A stretch of 27,954 nucleotides of DNA from NCBI GenBank assembly GCA_964466315.1, contig CAYXNS010000034.1:1-27954 (forward strand), read 5' to 3'. Numbering within the stretch: position 1 is the first letter of the stretch; every line of letters starts with the position of its first letter. This document shows, piece by piece, positions 1-6,904 of this stretch. A model generated the notes under the pieces. It was given only the letters and a program-made list of their open reading frames with translations, searched no databases and was not told where the DNA came from. The stretch is from SMWC01 sp964466315 (GTDB lineage: Bacteria > Pseudomonadota > Gammaproteobacteria > Steroidobacterales > Rariloculaceae). The translations under genes and the position numbers were made by a program.

Positions 1-2
1 TA

Positions 3-260
3 CAAACGCTCTTCATCGAACCGGGCAGCCCCTGGAAGAACGGCTACAACGAAAGTTTTAACGGCAAACTACGCGATGAACTGCTCAATGGTGAAATCTT
101 CTTTACGCTAAGAGAAGCCCAGGTACTCATTGAGCAATGGCGTCAACATTACAACACCATCAGATCGCATAGCTCCCTCGGTTACAGACCACCAGCCCCA
201 CAGAGCCTCCAGTCACCCGCAACTAGACTTGCCATGCCCAATGGCATGACGACACAATGA
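3..260 (+). CDS. IS3-family transposase (OrfB, integrase core), C-terminal fragment cut by the window edge
   Basis: The reading frame is open from base 3 to a TGA at 258-260 and gives 85 residues. It contains WKNGYNESFNGKLRDELL, which matches the block around the last catalytic Glu of the DDE integrase core in IS3-family OrfB proteins. The later RSHSSLGYRPPAP is the usual C-terminal signature of that family. The first two catalytic Asp residues would lie left of the window. The enzyme would cut and join insertion-sequence ends. Whether the element is whole cannot be judged here. A probable right terminus follows immediately (see 271-307), so this is the 3' end of the element. The family call is confident; the exact IS group is not. 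Confidence 0.93.
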   Translation, partial: QTLFIEPGSPWKNGYNESFNGKLRDELLNGEIFFTLREAQVLIEQWRQHYNTIRSHSSLGYRPPAPQSLQSPATRLAMPNGMTTQ

Positions 261-270
261 GCTCAGACTC

Positions 271-307
271 TCTCAGTTTGGTTGGTACCGCTATAGGGGG
301 CAGGTCA
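271..307 (+). mobile_element. Probable right end (terminal inverted repeat) of the IS3-family element
   Basis: Ten bases after the transposase stop the sequence runs to GGTACCGCTATAGGGGGCAG and then GTCA. Read inward on the other strand this starts TGACCTGCCCCC, which resembles the TG...CA-bounded, C-rich ends I remember for part of the IS3 family. The left end and any target duplication are outside the window, so the exact terminus (about base 307) is inferred from position and composition only. Confidence 0.5.
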
Positions 308-320
308 GTTTGAAGAGAGC

Positions 321-340
321 ATTGTTAACTGTTAACGAAT
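321..340. promoter_or_regulatory. Candidate operator: GTTAACTGTTAAC near-palindrome upstream of the MBL gene
   Basis: Bases 324-336 read GTTAACTGTTAAC, an odd-length palindrome perfect apart from its centre base. On the complementary strand the surrounding bases read TCGTTAACAGTTAACA. Close versions occur upstream of the dodecin gene (18299) and the cyclase gene (18782). It lies about 80 bases before the ATG at 418, a plausible place for a regulator. A short GGCTGC/GCAGCC hairpin (351-364) follows. No binding protein is known. Confidence 0.3.
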
Positions 341-417
341 GACCGGGGTTGGCTGCAAGCAGCCGTCGATTAGAAGATAATTGCCACGCAAGTGAATAAA
401 TTTGGGGAGAAAACCGA

Positions 418-1347
418 ATGAATACCATCAAGCCGCTAAGTCTTATTGGGCTATTCTTGGTCAGTCAACAATCGTTCTCGCAGTTCGACACGAGCTGGGA
501 CAACTCTGAGCCCGGTATCAACCAGATTTCGGAACACGTGTATCGTTGGGGTGGCGGTGCCATGGGTGGGATCAACGGGTTGTTCGTTCCAACCTCGGAG
601 GGCATCGTTGTAATCGACGGGCCGGGAACACCGTGTGAGCCGGATAGTGGCCAGTGGTTCAAAGATGAGCTCGAGCGGCGCTATGAAGTGCCCGTGCGCT
701 ACATCGTGTTGAGCCATGACCACCAGAGCCACATCTGCGGTACGACCGTATTCGCTGATACGGCCGTATCCATTGGCCATAAGAAGATCAGGTCGCATCT
801 GATTCGGGAGGGGCGCATCGCGCCGGTTCCGACGGTCACATTCGAAGAGTCGCTGGACATCGATCTGGGTGGGGTGAAGGTGGTGTTGCACTATTTCGGC
901 CCGACCCACAGCGATAACCTGATCGTCATCCACATACCCCAGGATGGCGTTTTGTTCGCTCCGGATCTGGCGCGTCCAGCGGGGCAATTGCCCAATCCGG
1001 ACTTTCGTGACATGGATGTGGACAGCACTATCGAGGTGTTGGGAATACTGGCGCGTATGGACGACGTGGACATCGTCGTACCGGGGCATAACTCGCCTCT
1101 CTCAACTCAGGACTACTTCCGAGGGTATAGGGAGTATCTGGCGACCCTCAGAGAACGCGTATTGACCCATATGGTGGAGGGGCGCTCGTTGGAGGAGATT
1201 CTCGGGCTCGTGACGATGGACGACTTCGGGGAGTACACGAACCTCGAGCAGTATCATGAGCCGAACGTCACTAGTATGTATGACTACCTGTACCGGTACC
1301 GAGAGCCTAACTCACCCGGCGGCATGCCGATCAGGGTGCCGCAGTAA
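418..1347 (+). CDS. Exported metallo-beta-lactamase-fold hydrolase with an altered metal motif
   Basis: This is a 309-residue protein with a Sec-type signal peptide at about residues 1-22. The MBL fold is shown by the metal motif HDHQSH (residues 100-105), a His in GPTHSD (164), an Asp in LFAPDLA (183) and a His in VPGHNSP (224). Family members usually carry HxHxDH; here the Asp position is Ser104, so the second metal site is probably weakened or lost. Family members hydrolyse lactones, thioesters, beta-lactams and other esters or amides; the substrate here cannot be told. The ATG at 418 has GGGGAG about 8 bases upstream. The gene stands alone between the IS3 remnant and a broken alpha/beta-hydrolase gene. 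Two other MBL-fold genes in the window (21147-22235 and 25767-26699) keep the complete motif. Confidence 0.9.
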   Translation: MNTIKPLSLIGLFLVSQQSFSQFDTSWDNSEPGINQISEHVYRWGGGAMGGINGLFVPTSEGIVVIDGPGTPCEPDSGQWFKDELERRYEVPVRYIVLSHDHQSHICGTTVFADTAVSIGHKKIRSHLIREGRIAPVPTVTFEESLDIDLGGVKVVLHYFGPTHSDNLIVIHIPQDGVLFAPDLARPAGQLPNPDFRDMDVDSTIEVLGILARMDDVDIVVPGHNSPLSTQDYFRGYREYLATLRERVLTHMVEGRSLEEILGLVTMDDFGEYTNLEQYHEPNVTSMYDYLYRYREPNSPGGMPIRVPQ

Positions 1348-1423
1348 CGGCGATTACCTTGCGGTAGCAAGCTGTTATCCGTGCAGAGCTAACCGAATAC
1401 GCTTGTCAAAACAAGAACAAATC

Positions 1424-1976
1424 GTGGATTTGACTAGGCGCACGCTACTGGAGACGGGCGCCGCGGCGGTCGCAGCTACCGCAGCGCTACGGGCGTTCGC
1501 ACAACAACCAGCTGGACGAGGGGAAACTACCATGCCGTTTGTCTGGAACCTTTTAGAGCGGGCACCCGAGCGCATTCCCGCTGCCGTACTGGCCCAGCCT
1601 AGCGGGTTCGATCCAGAGATACCCGACTACTTCTATGAGAACAATATGAGCGGTTGGGGCCCAGAGCTAAGCGCCCGCCGGGCCGAGGTTACTATGACGA
1701 TGGTCGAGGCTTTCTTGAATAAGATGTATCGTTCCGATGCCGATTTCGTCTTCACGGTCACGCGCGATTTCGTGCGTGCCTGACAGACGCCCGTTCTTGT
1801 CTTGCTGGACGACATCCCGGCGCACCCATATGCGGTCGCCATGGAGTCCGCATTTCTCGCGCCGAATGCTGAAGTGAGTCTCTTTCCCTGGATAGCAACC
1901 CAAGGAACGCATTCCGTTGGCCGTACGCCATATACGCTCCTTCCTGCGGGCTCACCGACCTGTGACGGCAGCATAA
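1424..1976 (+). pseudogene. Decayed Tat-exported alpha/beta-hydrolase (in-frame TGA, frameshift, internal deletion)
   Basis: From GTG 1424 (TTG 1403 or 1430 are alternatives) the frame gives a Tat-like leader TRRTLLETGAAAVA, then MPFVWNLLERAPERIPAAV. It continues to VTRDFVRA and stops at a TGA (1781-1783). The same frame then continues with convincing family sequence (QTPVLVLLDDIPAHPYAVAM ... VSLFPW) to about 1891. Dropping the T at 1893 restores KQPKERIPLAVRHIRSF and a natural stop at 1974-1976. Related hydrolases, as I remember them, have CQTPVLVLPDD, so TGC to TGA is a likely single change. In those relatives more than a hundred residues, including the nucleophile-elbow region, separate the leader from the segment corresponding to PFVWNLL. 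That part is missing here, near 1531. The stop and the frameshift are visible directly; the deletion is inferred from family memory. The product is almost certainly non-functional. Confidence 0.85.
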
Positions 1977-2035
1977 GACGCACACTCTGCTCTGTCACAC
2001 AGACGATATACGCCCTCACAGCGGTTATCGGGCAG

Positions 2036-2707
2036 CTACGGGTCGGGCGTGATCAGCGGCAGAAGGTCGGGTGCCTCTTCATAGCTCGGTAGCCTAGCCA
2101 GAACCGAGACCGGTGTCGGGCGGACGAACCGCGCGATCGTGCGTGCGGTCTCTTTCAGGGTCACGGGCTGCTCGGGCGACTCGTTGACGACGATGCCGGC
2201 GATCTCCTGACCGTGGGCGCGCAGTATGCCGATGGCTGTCAGCGTGTGACTGAGTGTGCCGAGATAGCCGCCGACGACGACGAGAGCGGGCACGGCCAAC
2301 GTCGTCACCCAGTCGAGTACGGTATGGGTCTCGTCTAGCGGCACCATGATGCCGCCGATACCTTCGATCAGCGTCACGTCGGCTTCGGGTCGCTCGGCGC
2401 AGAACTCGACGAGCTCCGCGAACGGTATCGAGCGGTTTTCGCGTTCCGCCGCCATGTCCGGCGACAATGCCTCCGCGAAGCGCCAGGGTGAGATCTCGGC
2501 GACGGCTGTGGCGTCGACCGGGCGTCCCAGCGCCGCGAGCAACTCGCCGGCATCGCTGGCTTCGGGCGCGTCCGGATTGTAGCCCGTCACCACGGGCTTT
2601 AGCGCTGCGGCAGTGCGCCCGGCCGCCTCGAGCTGGCGGATCAGGGCACAGGTGACGAAAGTTTTGCCGATCTCCGTGCCCGAGGCGGTGACGAACAGCC
2701 GGCTCAT
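2036..2707 (-). CDS. bioD: ATP-dependent dethiobiotin synthetase
   Basis: This 223-residue protein closes the ureido ring of dethiobiotin from 7,8-diaminopelargonate, CO2 and ATP, the penultimate step of biotin synthesis. It begins MSRLFVTASGTEIGKTFVTC, where GTEIGKT is the nucleotide-binding loop in the BioD variant form. LKPVVTGYN follows at about residues 40-48, then LIEGIGGIMVPL in the position of the usual EGAGG motif, and VVVGGYLGTLSHTL. The frame stays open far upstream inside bioF, but the ATG at 2707 fits family length. It overlaps the bioF stop by 4 bases (2704-2707), so the two are translationally coupled. It is the last gene of the leftward phosphomannomutase-bioF-bioD string. No clear terminator was seen after the TAG at 2036. 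Confidence 0.95.
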   Translation of the reverse strand: MSRLFVTASGTEIGKTFVTCALIRQLEAAGRTAAALKPVVTGYNPDAPEASDAGELLAALGRPVDATAVAEISPWRFAEALSPDMAAERENRSIPFAELVEFCAERPEADVTLIEGIGGIMVPLDETHTVLDWVTTLAVPALVVVGGYLGTLSHTLTAIGILRAHGQEIAGIVVNESPEQPVTLKETARTIARFVRPTPVSVLARLPSYEEAPDLLPLITPDP

Positions 2708-3864
2708 ACGGCGGCCAACGCTTCCCGGGCCGCCTCCGCGAAAGCGTCGACGTCGCTCGCTTCGTGCGCGGCCGAGAACGTACAGCGAAGCCGCGCCGTG
2801 CCTTCCGGGACCGTCGGCGGACGGATCGTGACGACGAGGAAACCTGCGTTTTCGAGACGCTCGCTGGCCGCGAGCGCCCTTTCGGCGCTGCCGAGCAAGA
2901 GAGCGACGATCGGGCTCTCCGCCTGAGGCAACCCGAGTCTCTCCGTAAAATGCCGCGCGTGCTCGAGCGGTACGCGCGTGAGTTCGCCGTCCGTCGCGAT
3001 GATCTCGAGCGCCTTGCTCGCGGCGGCCACGGTGCCAGGAGGCAGAGCGGTCGTGTAGATTAGGCTGCGCGCACGGTTCCTGAGCATGTCGGCAACGTCC
3101 CGGCTCGTGCAGAGATAGCCGCCGTAGGCGCCGACGGCCTTGGACAACGTTCCCATCTGCAGCGGCACGGGCAGGGCTGTGCCCCCGGACACGTTCGAGC
3201 CCCGGCCTTCGCCGACGACGCCCAGGCCGTGGGCATCGTCGGTCATGAGCCAAGCATCGTGCCTGGTTGCGAGGTCGACCAACTCGGCGACAGGCGCTCG
3301 ATCTCCGTCCATGCTAAATACGCCCTCCGTCAGGAGCAGGCAGTGGCGGTGGTCGGCGCGATGCAACCTTAACCGTTCCGCCGCGTCTTCGACCTCGTTA
3401 TGCCTGAACACCTCCACGCGGCTGCGCGCGAGCCGCGCGCCGGCATGCATGCAGGCGTGGCTGGCCTCGTCCATGAGAATCAGGTCGGGCTCACCGACGA
3501 GCGCTGGGATCGTGCCGATGTTGGCGAGGTAGCCGCTCCCAAAGACGACCGCATCCTCGGTTCCCTTGAGCTGCGCAAGTTGCTTCTCGAGATGCTCGTA
3601 CAGTGAGTGATTTCCCGTGACGAGCCGTGACGCGCCGGCGCCGACGCCAAGGTGTCGCGTCGCTTCCTCGCTCGCCCGGATAACGTCGGGATGCCGGGAC
3701 AGCCCAAGATAATCGTTACACGCGAACGATATCAGTTCGGTCGGGCCGCGGCGTGCGACACTGGCGGCCACGCGGTCGGTCACGACGAGCTCTCGCCGCA
3801 AGTGCTGGACTTCCAGGCGTGCGAGTCTGTCGCGCGCTAATTGTTGCAGAGAATCCTGAGTCAA
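2704..3864 (-). CDS. bioF: 8-amino-7-oxononanoate synthase
   Basis: This PLP enzyme (386 residues) condenses pimeloyl-thioester with alanine to give 8-amino-7-oxononanoate. Visible signatures are ISFACNDYLGLSRHPDV near the N-terminus, GAGASRLVTGNHSLYEHLE, LLTEGVFSMDGDRAP, MTDDAHGLGVVG and the PLP-lysine segment MGTLSKAVGAYGGY. I chose the TTG at 3864 (LTQDSLQQLARDRLARL) because it gives the family's usual length. The longer open frame to 4080 would overlap the phosphomannomutase coding region and adds an Arg/Ala-rich, non-homologous stretch. The start is separated from the upstream gene by 83 bases. It overlaps bioD by 4 bases. Function is secure; the exact start is less so. Confidence 0.95.
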   Translation of the reverse strand: MTQDSLQQLARDRLARLEVQHLRRELVVTDRVAASVARRGPTELISFACNDYLGLSRHPDVIRASEEATRHLGVGAGASRLVTGNHSLYEHLEKQLAQLKGTEDAVVFGSGYLANIGTIPALVGEPDLILMDEASHACMHAGARLARSRVEVFRHNEVEDAAERLRLHRADHRHCLLLTEGVFSMDGDRAPVAELVDLATRHDAWLMTDDAHGLGVVGEGRGSNVSGGTALPVPLQMGTLSKAVGAYGGYLCTSRDVADMLRNRARSLIYTTALPPGTVAAASKALEIIATDGELTRVPLEHARHFTERLGLPQAESPIVALLLGSAERALAASERLENAGFLVVTIRPPTVPEGTARLRCTFSAAHEASDVDAFAEAAREALAAV

Positions 3865-3947
3865 GCGTCGGGTTCCAGGCCGTGGGTCAGCCCGAGTCTG
3901 CCACAGGTATTGGCGGAGGAAAATCTCGAATCGAGCGCGTAGATCGC

Positions 3948-5306
3948 TTAGCCGGGCTCTCCGCCCATGGCCTCGAGCAGCTCTTCGGTGCGCGCGCGCA
4001 TGAGCTCGACGTCGTTGCGCGTCTCCACGTTGAGCCGCAGGAGCGGTTCCGTGTTCGATGCGCGCAGATTGAACCGCCAATCCGCGAACTCGACGCTGAC
4101 GCCGTCCACGTGATCGACGCTCAGAGCATCCTTCGTATAGATGTTCTCGATCCGCGCGATGATCTCGGTGACGTCGTCGACGCGGCGGTTGATCTCGCCG
4201 CTCGCCGGGAAGCGCGTCATGCGCTCGTCGACGAGCGCCGCGAGCGATGTGCCGGTGCGGCTCATGATCTCGGCGACGAGCAGCCAGGGGATCATGCCGC
4301 TGTCGGCGTAGGAGAAATCGCGGAAGTAATGATGTGCACTCATCTCTCCTCCGTAAGCCGCGTCGTTCTCGCGCATCGTCTGTTTGATGAACGCATGTCC
4401 GGACTTGCTCTGGATAGCGTTACCGCCCGCTTGTGCGACGACCTCGAGCGTATTCCACGTGAGGCGGGGGTCGTGGACGACGCGCTCGTTGGGCGATCCG
4501 TTCAGGAAGGACCGTGCGAGCAGGCCGACGATGTAATAGCCCTCGATGAAGCGACCTTGATCGTCGAAGAAGAAACAGCGGTCGTAGTCGCCATCCCAGG
4601 CCAGGCCGAGGTCCGCACCGGTTTCCAGTATCTTGTCGATAGTGCTCTGGCGGTTGTCCTCCAGCATCGGGTTCGGCACGCCGTTCGGAAACGTACCGTC
4701 CGGCTCGTGATGCACCTTGACGAAGTCGAACGGCAACCGGGGCTCGAGAAGATCCACGATCGGGCCCGCGCCGCCGTTCCCCGCGTTCATGACGATCTTG
4801 AGCGGCGAGAGTATCTCGAGATCGACGTAGGATAAGAGGTGCTCGATGTAGTCGGGTATGATGTCGAGCTCCGTTACCGTTCCCTTGCTCTCGGACTTAT
4901 CGAATGCATTCGCCTCGGCCAGCGCACGAATGTCCTGCAGCCCCGTGTCGGCACTGATCGGCCGCGACTCCTCCCTGACGAACTTCATGCCGTTGTAGTC
5001 GGGTGGGTTGTGGCTAGCGGTGACCATGATCCCGCCGTCGAGCTCTTCGTGAAACGTGGCGAAGTAGACGAGCTCGGTGCCGCCGATGCCGATGTCCATC
5101 ACGTCGATGCCAGAATCCGTGAGGCCTTCTATCAGGGCGCCGGTTAAATCCTCGCTGGACAGGCGGATGTCACGGCCGACTGCGACGCGTCTCGGTTTGA
5201 CGAACGCGGCGTACGCGCGGCCGATCCGGTAGGCGATCTCCTCGTTGAGTTCTTCGGGAACGCGGCCCCGGGCATCGTACGCTTTGAAGCAGGTAATCTC
5301 TGTCAT
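3948..5306 (-). CDS. Phosphomannomutase/phosphoglucomutase (alpha-D-phosphohexomutase)
   Basis: This 452-residue enzyme interconverts hexose 6-phosphate and 1-phosphate, feeding GDP-mannose or UDP-glucose for polysaccharide synthesis. The phosphoserine loop VTASHNPPDYNGMK (Ser98), the metal loop WDGDYDRCFFF, the sugar-specificity loop GGEMSAHHYF and the phosphate-binding loop RASNTEPLLRL are all intact and in order. The GEMSAHH form and the length are like ManB/CpsG phosphomannomutases. The ATG at 5306 is preferred over 5357 because homology starts at MTEITCFKAYDARG. It is the first gene of the leftward string with bioF and bioD and is divergent from bioA, an unexpected partner for biotin genes. 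Which sugar phosphate is preferred cannot be settled from sequence. Confidence 0.92.
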   Translation of the reverse strand: MTEITCFKAYDARGRVPEELNEEIAYRIGRAYAAFVKPRRVAVGRDIRLSSEDLTGALIEGLTDSGIDVMDIGIGGTELVYFATFHEELDGGIMVTASHNPPDYNGMKFVREESRPISADTGLQDIRALAEANAFDKSESKGTVTELDIIPDYIEHLLSYVDLEILSPLKIVMNAGNGGAGPIVDLLEPRLPFDFVKVHHEPDGTFPNGVPNPMLEDNRQSTIDKILETGADLGLAWDGDYDRCFFFDDQGRFIEGYYIVGLLARSFLNGSPNERVVHDPRLTWNTLEVVAQAGGNAIQSKSGHAFIKQTMRENDAAYGGEMSAHHYFRDFSYADSGMIPWLLVAEIMSRTGTSLAALVDERMTRFPASGEINRRVDDVTEIIARIENIYTKDALSVDHVDGVSVEFADWRFNLRASNTEPLLRLNVETRNDVELMRARTEELLEAMGGEPG

Positions 5307-5445
5307 GGTCGGTGGGCTCTTCGAGTGAGTCGTGAGTATAACTGGCCAGCGTGCCACAGACTGTCATTCCTGCAACGGTATGCCGTGTTGCCGCCCAACG
5401 CGAGTACTCCTAGTATGAGCACACTCCAATTCAGGCAGATCGCCC
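5307..5445. promoter_or_regulatory. Divergent promoter region between phosphomannomutase-bioFD and bioA
   Basis: This 139-base gap must carry promoters for both directions. Bases 5335-5342 read AGTATAAC, which gives a good -10 leftward (TATACT) and an overlapping TATAAC rightward. No convincing -35 box was found for either. I looked for a long BirA-type inverted operator and did not recognise one, so biotin repression is not supported by sequence. The exact promoters are guesses. Confidence 0.35.
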
Positions 5446-6699
5446 ATGATTTCGTCCCACCTATGGCTGCCCTACTCACAGATGCAGACAGTGTCCGCGT
5501 CGCGGATGGTCACGCGGACCGAGGGCGTACATATCTATCTCGACGACGGCCGGCGCCTCGTCGACGGGACGTCCTCGTGGTGGACGGCCTGCCACGGTTA
5601 TAACCACCCGCACATCGCCGCAGCCGTCGTGGCGCAGTTGGAGACGTTGCCGCACGTCATGCTTGGCGGCCTAGTCCACGAGCCCGTGCTGACGCTGAGC
5701 CACCGCCTCGCCTCGCTCTTGCCGGGCGACCTCGACCACGTGTTCTTCTCCGAGTCGGGCTCGGTGTCCGTCGAAATCGCGTTGAAGATGGCCGTGCAGT
5801 ATTGGATCAACGCCGGCATCGCCGGGCGCACGCGCTTCCTGAGCTTCGAGAACGCTTACCACGGCGACACCTTCGCGGCGATGTCGGTCTGCGATCCGGA
5901 GAAGGGCATGCATCGCATGCTGCGCGGCGTCCTAGCCGAGCAACTCGTCGTCGAGCTGCCGAGCTCGGCCGATGACTTCGGTGAGTTCGAACGGATCGTG
6001 GAGCAGCACGCCGGTGAGCTCGCGGCGCTCATCATTGAGCCGCTCGTCCAAGCTGCGGCCGGAATGAAGTTCCACGAGCTCGAGACCCTGGCGCGTATCA
6101 GCGAGATCGCGGCTCGCCACGACCTGCTCGTCATCTTCGACGAAATCACGACGGGCTTCGGCCGTACGGGGACGATGTTCGCCTGTGAGCAGGCCGGCGT
6201 CGTGCCCGACATCATGACACTCTCGAAAGCGCTGACGGGCGGTACGCTGCCGCTCGCCGTGACCGTTGCGAGAAGTCACGTTTACGAACGTTTCCTGTCC
6301 GACTCTATGGGTCAGGCACTCGTGCACGGTCCGACGTTCTGCGGGAATCCGCTGGGTTGCGCAGCGGCGAACGCCTCGCTCGATCTGTTCGAGTCCGAGC
6401 CGCGGCTGGAGCAGGTCGCCGCTATCGAGGCGCGCCTCGATAATGGCCTCGCGCCGTGCCGCGATCTGCCGCATGTCGCCGACGTGCGCGTCAAAGGCGC
6501 GATCGGCGTCGTGCAGCTCGACCGCGTGCCCGATCTGGCCGCGATGCGGCAGCGGTTCGTCGAGGAGGGCATCTGGGCGCGGCCGTTCGAAGACGTCGTC
6601 TACCTCATGCCGCCGCTCGTGATCGGTCCCGAGGACCTCGACACGCTCATCGACGCCGTCGTCCGCGTCGTCGCGGACTGGTCTAAATCACCGCCGTAG
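5446..6699 (+). CDS. bioA: Adenosylmethionine-8-amino-7-oxononanoate aminotransferase
   Basis: This 417-residue class III PLP aminotransferase converts 8-amino-7-oxononanoate to 7,8-diaminopelargonate with S-adenosylmethionine as amino donor. BioA hallmarks are HLWLPYSQM at the N-terminus, DGTSSWWTACHGYNHP, MLGGLVHEP, FSESGSVSVEIALKMA, ENAYHGDTFAAMSV, IFDEITTGFGRTGTMFACE and the PLP-lysine segment LSKALTGGTLPLA. The ATG at 5446 places the conserved HLW six residues in, as in the family. The Shine-Dalgarno is weak. It is transcribed away from the bioF-bioD string. No bioB or bioC/bioH gene is in the window, so biotin synthesis must be completed elsewhere. Confidence 0.96.
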   Translation: MISSHLWLPYSQMQTVSASRMVTRTEGVHIYLDDGRRLVDGTSSWWTACHGYNHPHIAAAVVAQLETLPHVMLGGLVHEPVLTLSHRLASLLPGDLDHVFFSESGSVSVEIALKMAVQYWINAGIAGRTRFLSFENAYHGDTFAAMSVCDPEKGMHRMLRGVLAEQLVVELPSSADDFGEFERIVEQHAGELAALIIEPLVQAAAGMKFHELETLARISEIAARHDLLVIFDEITTGFGRTGTMFACEQAGVVPDIMTLSKALTGGTLPLAVTVARSHVYERFLSDSMGQALVHGPTFCGNPLGCAAANASLDLFESEPRLEQVAAIEARLDNGLAPCRDLPHVADVRVKGAIGVVQLDRVPDLAAMRQRFVEEGIWARPFEDVVYLMPPLVIGPEDLDTLIDAVVRVVADWSKSPP

Positions 6700-6849
6700 G
6701 AGCGATGTCCTCGTCGTGATGGTTCGTTGACGTTCATGGCAACGGGCGGTCGCGATAGCCACCTCTCACTCGAACTCGCGGAATAGGTAGGCACTCATCT
6801 CACCGGCATGCAGCCGCGAGCATCCGTTCGAGGTAACCATCGCACCCGC

Positions 6850-6900
6850 CCGCGGTTGGGTTCCGCGGCGTTGCGCGCAGCGGTGGGATCAAGCGATCCC
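6850..6900. terminator. Two adjacent hairpins between the convergent bioA and ilvI genes
   Basis: CCGCGG at 6850-6855 pairs with CCGCGG at 6863-6868 around a 7-base loop. GGGATC at 6885-6890 pairs with GATCCC at 6895-6900 around AAGC, ending 4 bases beyond the ilvI stop. Neither is followed by a T-run, so they are not classical intrinsic terminators. Their position between two gene ends suggests a termination or RNA-end-protection role. The rest of 6700-6904 shows nothing I recognise. Confidence 0.35.
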
Positions 6901-6904
6901 GCGG

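Noticed and set aside
451..1089. 212-codon minus-strand frame opposite the MBL gene
   Set aside because: It is a shadow of the + strand gene, with no recognisable motifs. The same applies to the long antisense frames over bioA, proB, proA and the acetolactate synthase gene.
1781..1783. TGA at a Cys position as a selenocysteine codon
   Set aside because: The same gene also has a frameshift and seems to lack its nucleophile region, so a dead gene is the simpler reading. No SECIS-like hairpin was recognised.
2708..3253. Upstream extension of the bioD frame (405 codons in total)
   Set aside because: It lies wholly inside bioF in another frame, is Arg-rich, and BioD homology starts at the ATG at 2707.
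3865..4080. Longer N-terminus for bioF from an ATG at 4080
   Set aside because: It overlaps the phosphomannomutase coding region and adds a non-homologous Arg/Ala-rich stretch. The TTG at 3864 gives the normal BioF length.
5307..5445. BirA operator in the bio divergent region
   Set aside because: No long inverted repeat of the known type could be found by eye.
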